A stretch of DNA of 23,496 nt from Candidatus Aerophobota bacterium (GTDB lineage Bacteria > Aerophobota > Aerophobia > Aerophobales > Aerophobaceae), in assembly GCA_030672545.1 (NCBI GenBank), contig DAOVGF010000042.1, forward strand, positions 1 to 23,496, read 5' to 3'. Below are positions 7,021 through 14,325 of this stretch, one piece after another. The notes under the pieces were generated by a model that saw only the letters and a program-made list of their open reading frames with translations, did not search any database and had not been told where the DNA came from. The translations under genes were made by a program, and so were the position numbers. The stretch's first letter is position 1, and each line of letters opens with the position of its first letter.

Positions 7021-8710
7021 TCTTGAGTAACTCCATTAAAACCGGATAAATCTTATCTGAAGTAACTTTTTTTATCTGTCCCCTCCGGCGCTCTTTTATC
7101 TCAACCTTCCTCTCTGTAAGATAAGTGTTCCCCAGAATCACTTTGAGAGGAATGCCCATAAGATCAGCATCTTTAAATTTTACCCCCGCTCGGAGTTCTC
7201 GATCATCCCAGAGAACCTCCAGGCCCTGTTTTTGAAGATCCAGATAAATTCGCCGGGAAATCTCCAGAGTTTCCGGACCCATAGAGATAATGATGACCTG
7301 GAAGGGTGCCACCTCAACTGGCCAAATTATTCCTTCCTCATCATGATTTTGCTCAATGATGGCAGCGGGAAGCCGGCTTACCCCAATTCCATAACAACCC
7401 ATGACAAATTCTCTTTTCCTGCCCTCCCGGCCGAGAAAAGTAGCCTGTAAGGGCTTACTATATTTAGTACCCAGTTGAAAGAGGTGACCAAGTTCCATAC
7501 CCCTGGTCAGATTAAGAATATTGGCACACTGAGGACACTTGTCCCCTTTTTGGACCAAACGGATATTATCCACCAAAGAAGGATGAAAATCCCTTGCAGG
7601 ATTCACATTAATAAGATGTTTGTCCTTTCGGTTGGACCCAGTGATGAAATTCTTTCCCTTCACAACTGCCTCATCCACAATCAAAGGGCAACTCTCCATC
7701 TTTACAGGTCCAGCAAACCCAATCTCAACCCCTGTTTTTACCTTGATTAACTCATCCCCGGCTAAAGTTAACTGTTGGGTATCCATCAGTTCTCTTAATT
7801 TCGTCTCGTTAATTTGGTGGTCTCCCCTAACTACTACAGCTATCAAGCCCCGATCAGTCTGATAAAGTAGAGTCTTTAACATCCGAGAGGGGGAAACACC
7901 GAGAAACTGACTAAGTTCCTCTATGGTTTTCACTCCAGGCGTAGAGATTTCCTTGAGTTCTTGAAGCTTTTCCTCATCACGCTGGTAAATCGGTAAATAG
8001 GAAGTCTTCTCCAGCTTGGCAGTATAACCACAATTTTTGCACTCGACAATACTATCTTCCCCGGAATCCGATGGAACTATAAATTCATGAGAAACCCGCC
8101 CTCCGATAGGACCACTCTCCGCCTCCACTAACTTGTAATTAAGCCGGCAGCGAGTAAAAATTTGTTCATAGGTTCTTTTCATTTGCTGGTAAATATCCTG
8201 GAGTCCTGAGAAGTCTTGACAAAAACTATAAGCATCTTTCATCAAAAATTCCCGAGCACGAACAATTCCTCCTCGAGGTCTGAGTTCATCTCTAAATTTA
8301 ATCTGGATTTGATACAAAATTAGAGGGAGCTTCCGGTAAGAGTCTATTCCATCGCCAACCAAGCGGGTAATAAGCTCTTCGTGAGTGGGGGAAAGGACAT
8401 ATTCTCCTCCTTTCCTGTCCTGGAAACGGAGAAGTTCGTCACCGTAATCTGCCCACCGGCCACTTTTCTTCCACAGCTCAGCCGGTTGGACAAAGGGAAG
8501 AAGAAGCTGTTGAGCTCCTATCCGGTCCATCTCCTCTTTGATTATAGCAATAATTTTATCTAACACCCGGTAACCCAGGGGGAGATAAGAATAAATTCCG
8601 GCGGAAAATTTCTTTATCAACCCCGCTTTCAACATCATCTGATGACTAACGGATTCAGCCTCCCGGGGAACTTCCCTGCAGGTGCAGATAAAATAACGAG
8701 AAAGTCTCAT
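7013..8710 (-). CDS. proS: Prolyl-tRNA synthetase, bacterial type with editing domain
   Basis: Charges tRNA-Pro. This 565-residue class II synthetase has motif 2 (FRDELRPRGG and RAREFLMKDAYSF, about 139-163) and motif 3 (GCYGIGVSR, 438-446). Between them is a bacterial INS domain (about 224-410) that hydrolyses Ala-tRNA-Pro; it carries Lys279, VVRGDHQINETK and KGKNFITGSN as in the E. coli enzyme. The last ~100 residues are the anticodon-binding domain. ATG 8710 has GGAGGA 7 nt upstream and a promoter just beyond that, so this is the first gene of the translation operon. Confidence 0.97.
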   Translation of the reverse strand: MRLSRYFICTCREVPREAESVSHQMMLKAGLIKKFSAGIYSYLPLGYRVLDKIIAIIKEEMDRIGAQQLLLPFVQPAELWKKSGRWADYGDELLRFQDRKGGEYVLSPTHEELITRLVGDGIDSYRKLPLILYQIQIKFRDELRPRGGIVRAREFLMKDAYSFCQDFSGLQDIYQQMKRTYEQIFTRCRLNYKLVEAESGPIGGRVSHEFIVPSDSGEDSIVECKNCGYTAKLEKTSYLPIYQRDEEKLQELKEISTPGVKTIEELSQFLGVSPSRMLKTLLYQTDRGLIAVVVRGDHQINETKLRELMDTQQLTLAGDELIKVKTGVEIGFAGPVKMESCPLIVDEAVVKGKNFITGSNRKDKHLINVNPARDFHPSLVDNIRLVQKGDKCPQCANILNLTRGMELGHLFQLGTKYSKPLQATFLGREGRKREFVMGCYGIGVSRLPAAIIEQNHDEEGIIWPVEVAPFQVIIISMGPETLEISRRIYLDLQKQGLEVLWDDRELRAGVKFKDADLMGIPLKVILGNTYLTERKVEIKERRRGQIKKVTSDKIYPVLMELLKNA

Positions 8711-8717
8711 TTACCTA

Positions 8718-8757
8718 TCCTCCGCTGTAATATTATACTTTTAGTTAGGGATGTCAA
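8718..8757 (-). promoter_or_regulatory. Promoter and ribosome site for the proS operon
   Basis: The minus strand has a perfect -35 box TTGACA (8752-8757) and a perfect TATAAT (8732-8737), but their spacing is only 14 nt. The overlapping TAATAT (8730-8735) gives 16 nt, and either could act as the -10 box. A strong GGAGGA site (8718-8723) precedes the proS ATG by 7 nt, so the leader would be very short. It would drive proS through coaX. Confidence 0.5.
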
Positions 8758-8763
8758 GCCGGC

Positions 8764-8879
8764 GCTCGGGATACTCTGTCTTACTCCGGGGATACTCTAT
8801 GGTAGTAATAACTGGTCGGTCCCCTCGCTTAAAGTGGGAGATCAGCCGGAGGTCGGGATATTCTCGTTCATCTCGTTGA
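8764..8879. repeat. Spacer built from degenerate dispersed repeats
   Basis: The 263-bp gap between EndoQ and proS (8711-8973) holds, besides the proS promoter, a minus-strand copy of the 34-bp repeat at 8764-8797 (27 of 34 matches to copy A). Two 9-bp units, TCTCGTTCA and TCTCGTTGA, at 8862-8879 are the reverse complement of the tandem repeat at 14245-14325. GGGATACTCT occurs at 8768 and 8789, with a variant at 8855. I see no gene in this stretch. Confidence 0.55.
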
Positions 8880-8973
8880 TTTAGTCCCTTGCGTGGCTGG
8901 TTACTTCGTTGGAGACATTGGAAATTCGGATTTGTTTCGGGAGTGGAAAATTAAAGAGAACCGTTCACTTTAT

Positions 8974-10209
8974 TCAGTAGAATAGATTGAGTTGACCACT
9001 ACCTTTTTCTTCTTCACCCTCGAATATACTCACTTTTCCATACACCCCGTCGTAACCACATTTAATCTTGACCCGGCCTTGACGGACTCTTTTTATTCCC
9101 TGGGCAACTCGGGGCAAAATAAGACGAGATAAATCCTCATAAGGAATTTCCAGAAGAATCTTGAACTCTCCGCCCAGTCGTTTAACCATTTCTATATATT
9201 TCTCTCTAACTCTTTGAGTTTCCACCCCCTGACCCAGAGCCTCAGCAATTATCTCTCTGAGGGGAACTATCCTCTTAAACGGAATTGAGGTAGGAGGGAC
9301 AAATCCTTCCGGCCGATCGGCCAACTCTTCAATCCGATGCATTACACCAATAGTCAATCTCTGTCCACATTTCGGACAGCGGTAATTCTCAGCTTTTGTC
9401 TCTGAAGGAGACAGAGAAACCCCACAGCGACGGTGTCCGTCATAATGATACTTTCCTTCTTGGGGAAAGAATTCCACCGTAAAAAGAAACTTCTCCTTAT
9501 CCTTACTTTTTAAAATGTCTCTAATCTCCTGATAATTTACCCGACTGGCAAAAACATTTGCTTCTCTACCCAGATTGGGAGGAGAATGAGCATCAGAGTT
9601 AGAGATAAGACAAAATCTATCTAGATTAGATAGTCGCCAATTCATGGCGGGGTCACTACTTAGTCCCGTCTCCAGGGCATAAATATGCCTGATGTAGCGA
9701 CCAAAACAATCCTCAATGCTATCAAATCCAGATTTGTCCCCAAATAGTGAAAACCAGGGGGTCCAGATATGAGCGGGCACCACGAAAACCTTCTCATTGA
9801 CCCCCATTACTAACTCTATCAGCTCTTGGCAACTCATTTTCAAGGTGGGACGCCCATCGGCAAAGAGATCCCCATATCTCTGGAGCCGGTTACTGATTTT
9901 CTCAGCCGTAGCAAAATCAGGAGCAAAAATAACATTATGAACTTTTCTCACCCGGTCATTTATTAAAAAAATATTGCTTACCTCGGCAGTCAAGACAAAT
10001 AAAGTCTCATTATATTTCAGCAGTCCATCCCCCTCAACTTCTAACACACTGCGCAGATGATTTAGCCAAAGAGGATGAGTGAAATCACCCGTACCGATCA
10101 GGTGAATTCCCTTAAGACTGGCCATTTCACTTAGATGAGGGATATCCATATCTTTCGAAGTAGCCCGACTATACTTGGAATGGATATGAAAATCGGCTAT
10201 AAAGAACAT
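8974..10209 (-). CDS. EndoQ-type PHP-domain endonuclease
   Basis: Related to endonuclease Q, which cleaves DNA on the 5' side of deaminated bases and abasic sites (known from Thermococcus and Bacillus relatives). The PHP domain shows the expected metal ligands: DFHIH (6-10), GDFTH (41-45), TAEVS with Glu76, His91, PAHIWTPWFS with His147, ALETGLSSDP with Glu180, and NSDAH (204-208). A zinc module follows (His259, Cys262, Cys278, Cys281). The tail to residue 411 is basic and ends in QLNLF (406-410), which resembles a sliding-clamp-binding motif. No UvrD-like helicase is fused. It starts 18 bp after the RtcB-like gene with a clear AGGTAGGAAAG ribosome site and is the last gene of the ETF operon. 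Confidence 0.88.
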   Translation of the reverse strand: MFFIADFHIHSKYSRATSKDMDIPHLSEMASLKGIHLIGTGDFTHPLWLNHLRSVLEVEGDGLLKYNETLFVLTAEVSNIFLINDRVRKVHNVIFAPDFATAEKISNRLQRYGDLFADGRPTLKMSCQELIELVMGVNEKVFVVPAHIWTPWFSLFGDKSGFDSIEDCFGRYIRHIYALETGLSSDPAMNWRLSNLDRFCLISNSDAHSPPNLGREANVFASRVNYQEIRDILKSKDKEKFLFTVEFFPQEGKYHYDGHRRCGVSLSPSETKAENYRCPKCGQRLTIGVMHRIEELADRPEGFVPPTSIPFKRIVPLREIIAEALGQGVETQRVREKYIEMVKRLGGEFKILLEIPYEDLSRLILPRVAQGIKRVRQGRVKIKCGYDGVYGKVSIFEGEEEKGSGQLNLFY

Positions 10210-10227
10210 TCTTTCCTACCTTTCGTT

Positions 10228-11418
10228 TTAGACCTGGATAGTCCATAAAGGATGGAGTTCGGCTACTACTTCCCCCAGATTGAGCTCCACAATCCTGTCC
10301 AACACTTCTTTGCCCCGGTACTGATATGGCATACCACGTATATTAGAGAGAATAGTCCTGTTCCTCCCGGGAGCGGCAATTCGAAAATATCGTTTTCCTC
10401 CCAGCCGATAGGTTCTTTCCACTTTGGACATCTGAGGAAAGACATAGCCACCCCCGTGAGGAAGTACGTTAGCACAACTCAATCTCTGGTAAGTCCCCCA
10501 TTCCCTGGCTTTCTCAGTAAACCCCAGAACTTCAATAGCTCTGTCCTTCAGATTCTTTTTGCCCCTCAAGAGATAGGCAGGAATATCGGCCCGCAGGGTC
10601 AGAGGATAAAGAGTGTCAGTATCTTTAATGTAATGACACCCGAGGATAACCTCGTTGCAATTCAACAGTCCCTGATGAGTCTCATTTGATATCAGATGAA
10701 AACTCCCGAATAGGTGATCGGCAACTACCTTACGCTTTTCCTTGGAAAATTCATCGGCGAAACGATAGAACTCCAGGTAATCCAGGGCCTTTTTACCCTC
10801 TAAAAGATAAAGGGAACCAAAGAGAGTATCCATCACCTCACTTTCCTGTCTTAGCCGGGAAGAATGATCCCAGTAAAGACCATAACCCCCGGTACTATCG
10901 CCTTTGAGCTCACCGGCAGAACCGTGAATAATGAACACCCAGGGAGAAAAAGAAATCTGCTCTTTTGGCCTTACAGAGAATACCTCAATGAAATGATTCC
11001 CCTGGGAAAAGTCCCACTCCAATTTCACGCCGCGGCGGTAGCTTGACTTTTTCTGAAAAGAATCAACTCGCTCCAGGAGCTCATTTTCCGTAGGTAGTCT
11101 TTCTAACCCGCCCACCAGCATACCACACGCATTTGGCTTGATCTCAAGGAAAACAACCTCCTGATCACCCTTCCCCCAACTAACCTTGCCTCCGTACCCA
11201 AAGCCACTGTCCCAGCGACCCCTATTTCTGGTAACCGTTGCATCCGGAGTAGCAATAAAGGTTGCCAGAGGGGAAAGGCCCATTTTGCGTTGCCAGCAGT
11301 GTATTTTGGCCAGACCAAATTTCATATTGGAAAGACACAAACGGGTACCGCTGTCAGGAAGCCCCATACAGAAAATATGCTCCTCAGCAACTTTCAGGAA
11401 TTCCTCTTCTTTCTTCAT
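10228..11418 (-). CDS. Divergent RtcB-like protein, function unknown
   Basis: A 396-residue protein that I relate to RtcB RNA ligases (3'-phosphate/5'-OH joining) by motif order, recalled from known family members and not searched. ACGML (97-101) with downstream LPTENEL resembles the RtcB segment around the metal-binding Cys; GNHFIEV (140-146) matches the RtcB GNHFIE box; FIIHGSAG (162-169) matches the HSGSRG box; SNETHQG (244-250) resembles the later His-containing NCHHN stretch; VLPHGGG (318-324) matches the HGAGR guanylylation box. The end, MPYQYRGKEVLDR...VVAEL, resembles the RtcB C-terminus. Differences: the Asp three residues before the Cys is not conserved (Pro95), HGAGR is HGGGY, and the GSMG loop is not recognisable. 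It could be a ligase with changed chemistry or a non-ligase paralogue. Its ATG overlaps the HD gene stop as ATGA. Confidence 0.7.
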   Translation of the reverse strand: MKKEEEFLKVAEEHIFCMGLPDSGTRLCLSNMKFGLAKIHCWQRKMGLSPLATFIATPDATVTRNRGRWDSGFGYGGKVSWGKGDQEVVFLEIKPNACGMLVGGLERLPTENELLERVDSFQKKSSYRRGVKLEWDFSQGNHFIEVFSVRPKEQISFSPWVFIIHGSAGELKGDSTGGYGLYWDHSSRLRQESEVMDTLFGSLYLLEGKKALDYLEFYRFADEFSKEKRKVVADHLFGSFHLISNETHQGLLNCNEVILGCHYIKDTDTLYPLTLRADIPAYLLRGKKNLKDRAIEVLGFTEKAREWGTYQRLSCANVLPHGGGYVFPQMSKVERTYRLGGKRYFRIAAPGRNRTILSNIRGMPYQYRGKEVLDRIVELNLGEVVAELHPLWTIQV

Positions 11419-12074
11419 TTAGAACCAACCATCAGAGAACTCTTAGGGACATTGAGTTCCCTGATCTCTTTAAGACGTTTCTTCATCTCTTCTCTTAGTT
11501 CATTTAGTAAAAAAAGGGTATTCTGATGAGCTTTTTTTCCCAATTCTTTACTGGCAGGAAAAATGAGAGAATCATAATCATTACTTCTTTTGGCGATAAT
11601 GCCTTCCACAATCTGCTCCATAGAGCCTTTTTTCCCTATGATACCCCTGATAATTCCGATCCACCCAAACCTATCCAGAGTATCAGCATCGTAAACAATC
11701 TTTTCCTCGATACTCTTGGGGGGCATATGAGAGGTGGGAGTATGCCTAACAATAACCCCTTCTATTCTCTTGCCGGTGGCCTTATCAATCCAGCTTGCTT
11801 TCAGAAATTGCTCAGCCAGAGCTGCTCCCCGGACGCCGTGTAACACTCCGCTGTCGGTCCCTACTCTTCCCAAATCATGAAAGAGCGCACCACAGATAAC
11901 AACAAAGGGGTCCACTGGCTCATCAATAATATTGGCTATTTCAATAGCATTCTTGGTAACCTGAAGTACATGAGAATAGTCATGACCCTCACAGGAGGCG
12001 TGTTTCTCTCGAACAAATGCTTCAATAAACCCGATCGTTTGTATTTCCTGGTCAGTCAAATCGCGGTAAAACAT
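11415..12074 (-). CDS. HD-domain phosphohydrolase
   Basis: A 219-residue HD-superfamily metal-dependent phosphohydrolase. Likely ligands are His31/His35 (GHDYSH), His66-Asp67 (LFHDLGR), and Asp129 or Asp131 (YDADTLDRFG); His79 and His111 (VIVRHTP) are placed to complete a two-metal site. The C-terminal ~50 residues form a charged helical tail. The substrate cannot be read from the sequence: HD enzymes act on nucleotides, cyclic phosphates or RNA ends. ATG 12074 has AAGGAGG at optimal spacing, overlapping the end of etfA, and its stop overlaps the start of the RtcB-like gene, so these proteins are translationally coupled. Confidence 0.85.
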   Translation of the reverse strand: MFYRDLTDQEIQTIGFIEAFVREKHASCEGHDYSHVLQVTKNAIEIANIIDEPVDPFVVICGALFHDLGRVGTDSGVLHGVRGAALAEQFLKASWIDKATGKRIEGVIVRHTPTSHMPPKSIEEKIVYDADTLDRFGWIGIIRGIIGKKGSMEQIVEGIIAKRSNDYDSLIFPASKELGKKAHQNTLFLLNELREEMKKRLKEIRELNVPKSSLMVGSK

Positions 12075-12085
12075 TTCTGTCCTCC

Positions 12086-13279
12086 TTATTTTCTCTCCCC
12101 TCCTAATCGTTCTATCAGTACAGGGAGAAAATGATGTAAATCCTCTACTATCCCATAAGTAGCAACATTAAAGATGGGAGCCTCGGGATCTTTATTAATG
12201 GCCACAATAACTTCCGATGCTCTCATCCCTACCTGGTGTTGAACGGCCCCCGAGATTCCACAAGCAATATAAAGCCGTGGTTGGACAGTTTTTCCTGTCT
12301 GTCCCACCTGATGATAGGAAGGAATCCAACCGGCATCTACCACGGCTCGTGAGGCTCCTACGGCTCCTCCCAACAAATCTGCCAACTGTCTAATAAGAGA
12401 AAAATTTTCCGCTTTACCCAGGCCTCTACCTCCGGAAACAATTATCTCAGCTTCTTGCAGATCAACTCCACCCGCATCTTCTTTAATTAAACCTGTTATC
12501 TCAATTAGTCTATCCGCCAAAGATAGGGAAGGGTTAATTCTGATTATTTCAGCTTGATTCCCTCCACCCGGGGGAAGTTTGGTCATCACCTTCGGTCTCA
12601 CTGTGGCAATCTGAGGACGATGATGGGGACAGATTATTGTAGCCATTATGTTACCCCCAAAAGCAGGGCGAACCTGGATCAAGTTGCGACTATGACCATC
12701 ATCTATCCTTAGCCCGGTGCAGTCAGCAGTCAGACCCGTCTGCAAACGAGTTGCTATTCGAGGGGCTAGATCCCGTCCCAAAGCTGTAGCGGCAATGAGA
12801 ATAATCTCCGGATATTCCTTTCTCACTAAATCAACCAGTATCTGAGTATAAAAAGAGGTATTATACTGTTTTAAAAGAGGGGACTCAATTAGATAGATTC
12901 TGTCTATATAGTAATTCTCTAAAGAATTTAAATTTCTGTCCAGTTTTTCTCCGACCAAAACCAGAGTAAGTTTTTCTCTTAGGTCATCAGCCAAATTTCT
13001 TCCTGCTCCCAGAAGCTCGTAGGTCACCGGACTAACTTGTCCATCTTTTTGTTCAGCCAACACCCACACTCCCCGCCAGGCAGAGAGATCAATTTCTTTT
13101 TCCTTCTTTTCCATTCTAATAGCCTGATCAGGACATACCTGGACACAGAGACCGCAAAAGGTGCAATTTGAAGCTATACTGACTTTCTTGCCTTCCTTGT
13201 GAATTGCTGAAACCGGACAGACGGAAATGCATTTGCGGCAACCGGTACACTTTTCTTTCAAAATTTCGATTCGGCTCAT
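12086..13279 (-). CDS. etfA: Electron transfer flavoprotein alpha subunit with N-terminal ferredoxin domain
   Basis: Carries FAD and passes electrons to or from acyl-CoA dehydrogenases. The first ~55 residues form a two [4Fe-4S] ferredoxin domain with Cys11, 14, 17, 21 and Cys39, 42, 45, 49. The ETF alpha N-terminal domain follows, then the FAD-binding domain with SGGRGLG (282-288), ASRAVVDAGW (309-318), QVGQTGK (324-330), GISGAVQHQVGM (341-352) and NKDPEAPIFNVATYGIVED (362-380). The ferredoxin-fused form is typical of anaerobes. The start is 10 bp after etfB. The symbol follows the alpha-subunit name. Confidence 0.95.
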   Translation of the reverse strand: MSRIEILKEKCTGCRKCISVCPVSAIHKEGKKVSIASNCTFCGLCVQVCPDQAIRMEKKEKEIDLSAWRGVWVLAEQKDGQVSPVTYELLGAGRNLADDLREKLTLVLVGEKLDRNLNSLENYYIDRIYLIESPLLKQYNTSFYTQILVDLVRKEYPEIILIAATALGRDLAPRIATRLQTGLTADCTGLRIDDGHSRNLIQVRPAFGGNIMATIICPHHRPQIATVRPKVMTKLPPGGGNQAEIIRINPSLSLADRLIEITGLIKEDAGGVDLQEAEIIVSGGRGLGKAENFSLIRQLADLLGGAVGASRAVVDAGWIPSYHQVGQTGKTVQPRLYIACGISGAVQHQVGMRASEVIVAINKDPEAPIFNVATYGIVEDLHHFLPVLIERLGGERK

Positions 13280-13289
13280 TGTCTAACTC

Positions 13290-14081
13290 TTATATCAACT
13301 TTTCCTTTTTGAATTTCTCTATTAACTTATCCACTTTCTGGTAGATATCTCCCGATATGATCTTCCCTCGAGAAGGAACCTCGGGAGTAAAAATATCTAT
13401 CACCTGAGTAGCAGAACCATCTAAGCCAATTTTACTTGCTTTTAAAGGAAGATCTTGGGAAGTCCATACCAACACTTCTTCCTTTTTAGCTCTAAGAAGA
13501 CCTCTCAAAGAAGGATAACGAGGTTCGTTGATCTCCTTGGTCACTGTTATCAGAACAGGCAAGATAGTCTCGACAACTTCAAAAGAGTCCTCCAAGCCAC
13601 GCTCAACTCTTACCCGTCCGTCATGTATTTCTATTTTCCGGGCATAAGTAATTTGAGATAGGTGTAACCATTCAGCTAAACCTGGTCCCACCTGGGCAGT
13701 GTCACCATCAATGGCCTGCTTGCCCAGCAAAATTAAATCAAAGCGTTTGATCTTTTTGATGGCCGCCGAAAGAGTGTAGGAAGTAGCCAGGGTATCTGAG
13801 CCGGCAAAGGCTAAATCAGAAAGCAAGATAGCCTGATCCGCTCCCATGGCCAGAGCCTTCTTTAGAGCATCTTCGGCCTGAGGTGGACCCATAGAGAGAA
13901 CAGTAACTGTTCCTCCCATTTTTTCTTTTATCCTCAGAGCCTCCTCCAGGGCATTCTCATCGAAGGGATTAATAATACTTTTAATTCCCTTCCGGATAAG
14001 AGTATGTTTCTCTGAATCAATCCTGACCTTATGAATCTCTTCGGTATCTGGAACTTGCTTTATGCAAACAATCACATCCAT
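13290..14081 (-). CDS. etfB: Electron transfer flavoprotein beta subunit
   Basis: Partner of EtfA; binds AMP, or FAD in bifurcating complexes. The 263-residue protein starts MDVIVCIKQVPDT, the usual N-terminus, and has NPFDENALEEALR (38-50) and GKQAIDGDTAQVGP (120-133). The last motif is of the type found in clostridial electron-bifurcating ETFs, unlike the IDDDCNQ version of aerobic ETFs. I start at ATG 14081 because GGAGAG lies about 5 nt upstream and the family N-terminus fits. The open frame extends to 14192, but those 37 extra codons are translated dispersed-repeat sequence. Confidence 0.95.
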   Translation of the reverse strand: MDVIVCIKQVPDTEEIHKVRIDSEKHTLIRKGIKSIINPFDENALEEALRIKEKMGGTVTVLSMGPPQAEDALKKALAMGADQAILLSDLAFAGSDTLATSYTLSAAIKKIKRFDLILLGKQAIDGDTAQVGPGLAEWLHLSQITYARKIEIHDGRVRVERGLEDSFEVVETILPVLITVTKEINEPRYPSLRGLLRAKKEEVLVWTSQDLPLKASKIGLDGSATQVIDIFTPEVPSRGKIISGDIYQKVDKLIEKFKKEKLI

Positions 14082-14110
14082 TATTCTCTCCGAGCAGTAA
14101 TTTATATGCC

Positions 14111-14230
14111 GAGTATCACCGGAGCAAGGGAAAATATCCTGAGCCTCCGTTTCGCCACGGGGAAAACACCGAGGACAGGGCAGGCTAACCATAAGATTGC
14201 CACGTCGCTACGCTCCTCGCAATGACACGG
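14111..14230. repeat. Dispersed repeats upstream of etfB (34-bp copy B and TCGCAATGACA copy)
   Basis: Copy B of the 34-bp repeat spans 14111-14144, 30 of 34 positions identical to copy A at 164-197. A second element, 14194-14230, runs from AGATTGCC to TCGCAATGACACGG and shares its core with 112-122 and 151-161. The two families thus occur together at both places, suggesting a composite element of roughly 110-130 bp. Just after it, TTATCACCAGAGGAACGAG (14232-14250) looks like a decayed start of another 34-bp copy. No gene is visible here. Confidence 0.6.
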
Positions 14231-14244
14231 ATTATCACCAGAGG

Positions 14245-14325
14245 AACGAGACAAACGGTTTCAACGGAATCAACGAGACAAACGGTTTCAACGAGATCAA
14301 CGAGATCAACGAGACAAACGAGATT
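14245..14325. repeat. 9-bp tandem repeat, nine units
   Basis: Nine consecutive 9-bp units follow in register: AACGAGACA, AACGGTTTC, AACGGAATC, AACGAGACA, AACGGTTTC, then AACGAGATC twice, AACGAGACA and AACGAGATT. The first three and last units are variants of the same AACGRNNNN pattern, and the two-unit pattern ACA/GTTTC recurs, suggesting slippage expansion. The last unit contributes two bases of the TAA stop of the acyl-CoA dehydrogenase. Two reverse-complement units lie at 8862-8879. Confidence 0.8.

Noticed and set aside
8711..8973. Small gene between EndoQ and proS
   Set aside because: The only open frames run through degenerate repeats or into the proS promoter and have no ribosome site or recognisable features.
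14082..14192. N-terminal extension of etfB by 37 codons
   Set aside because: The extra codons translate repeat sequence found elsewhere; the family N-terminus and a GGAGAG site fit ATG 14081.
14245..14325. CRISPR-like repeat array
   Set aside because: Units are 9 bp with no unique spacers between them; this is a minisatellite, and no cas gene is present.
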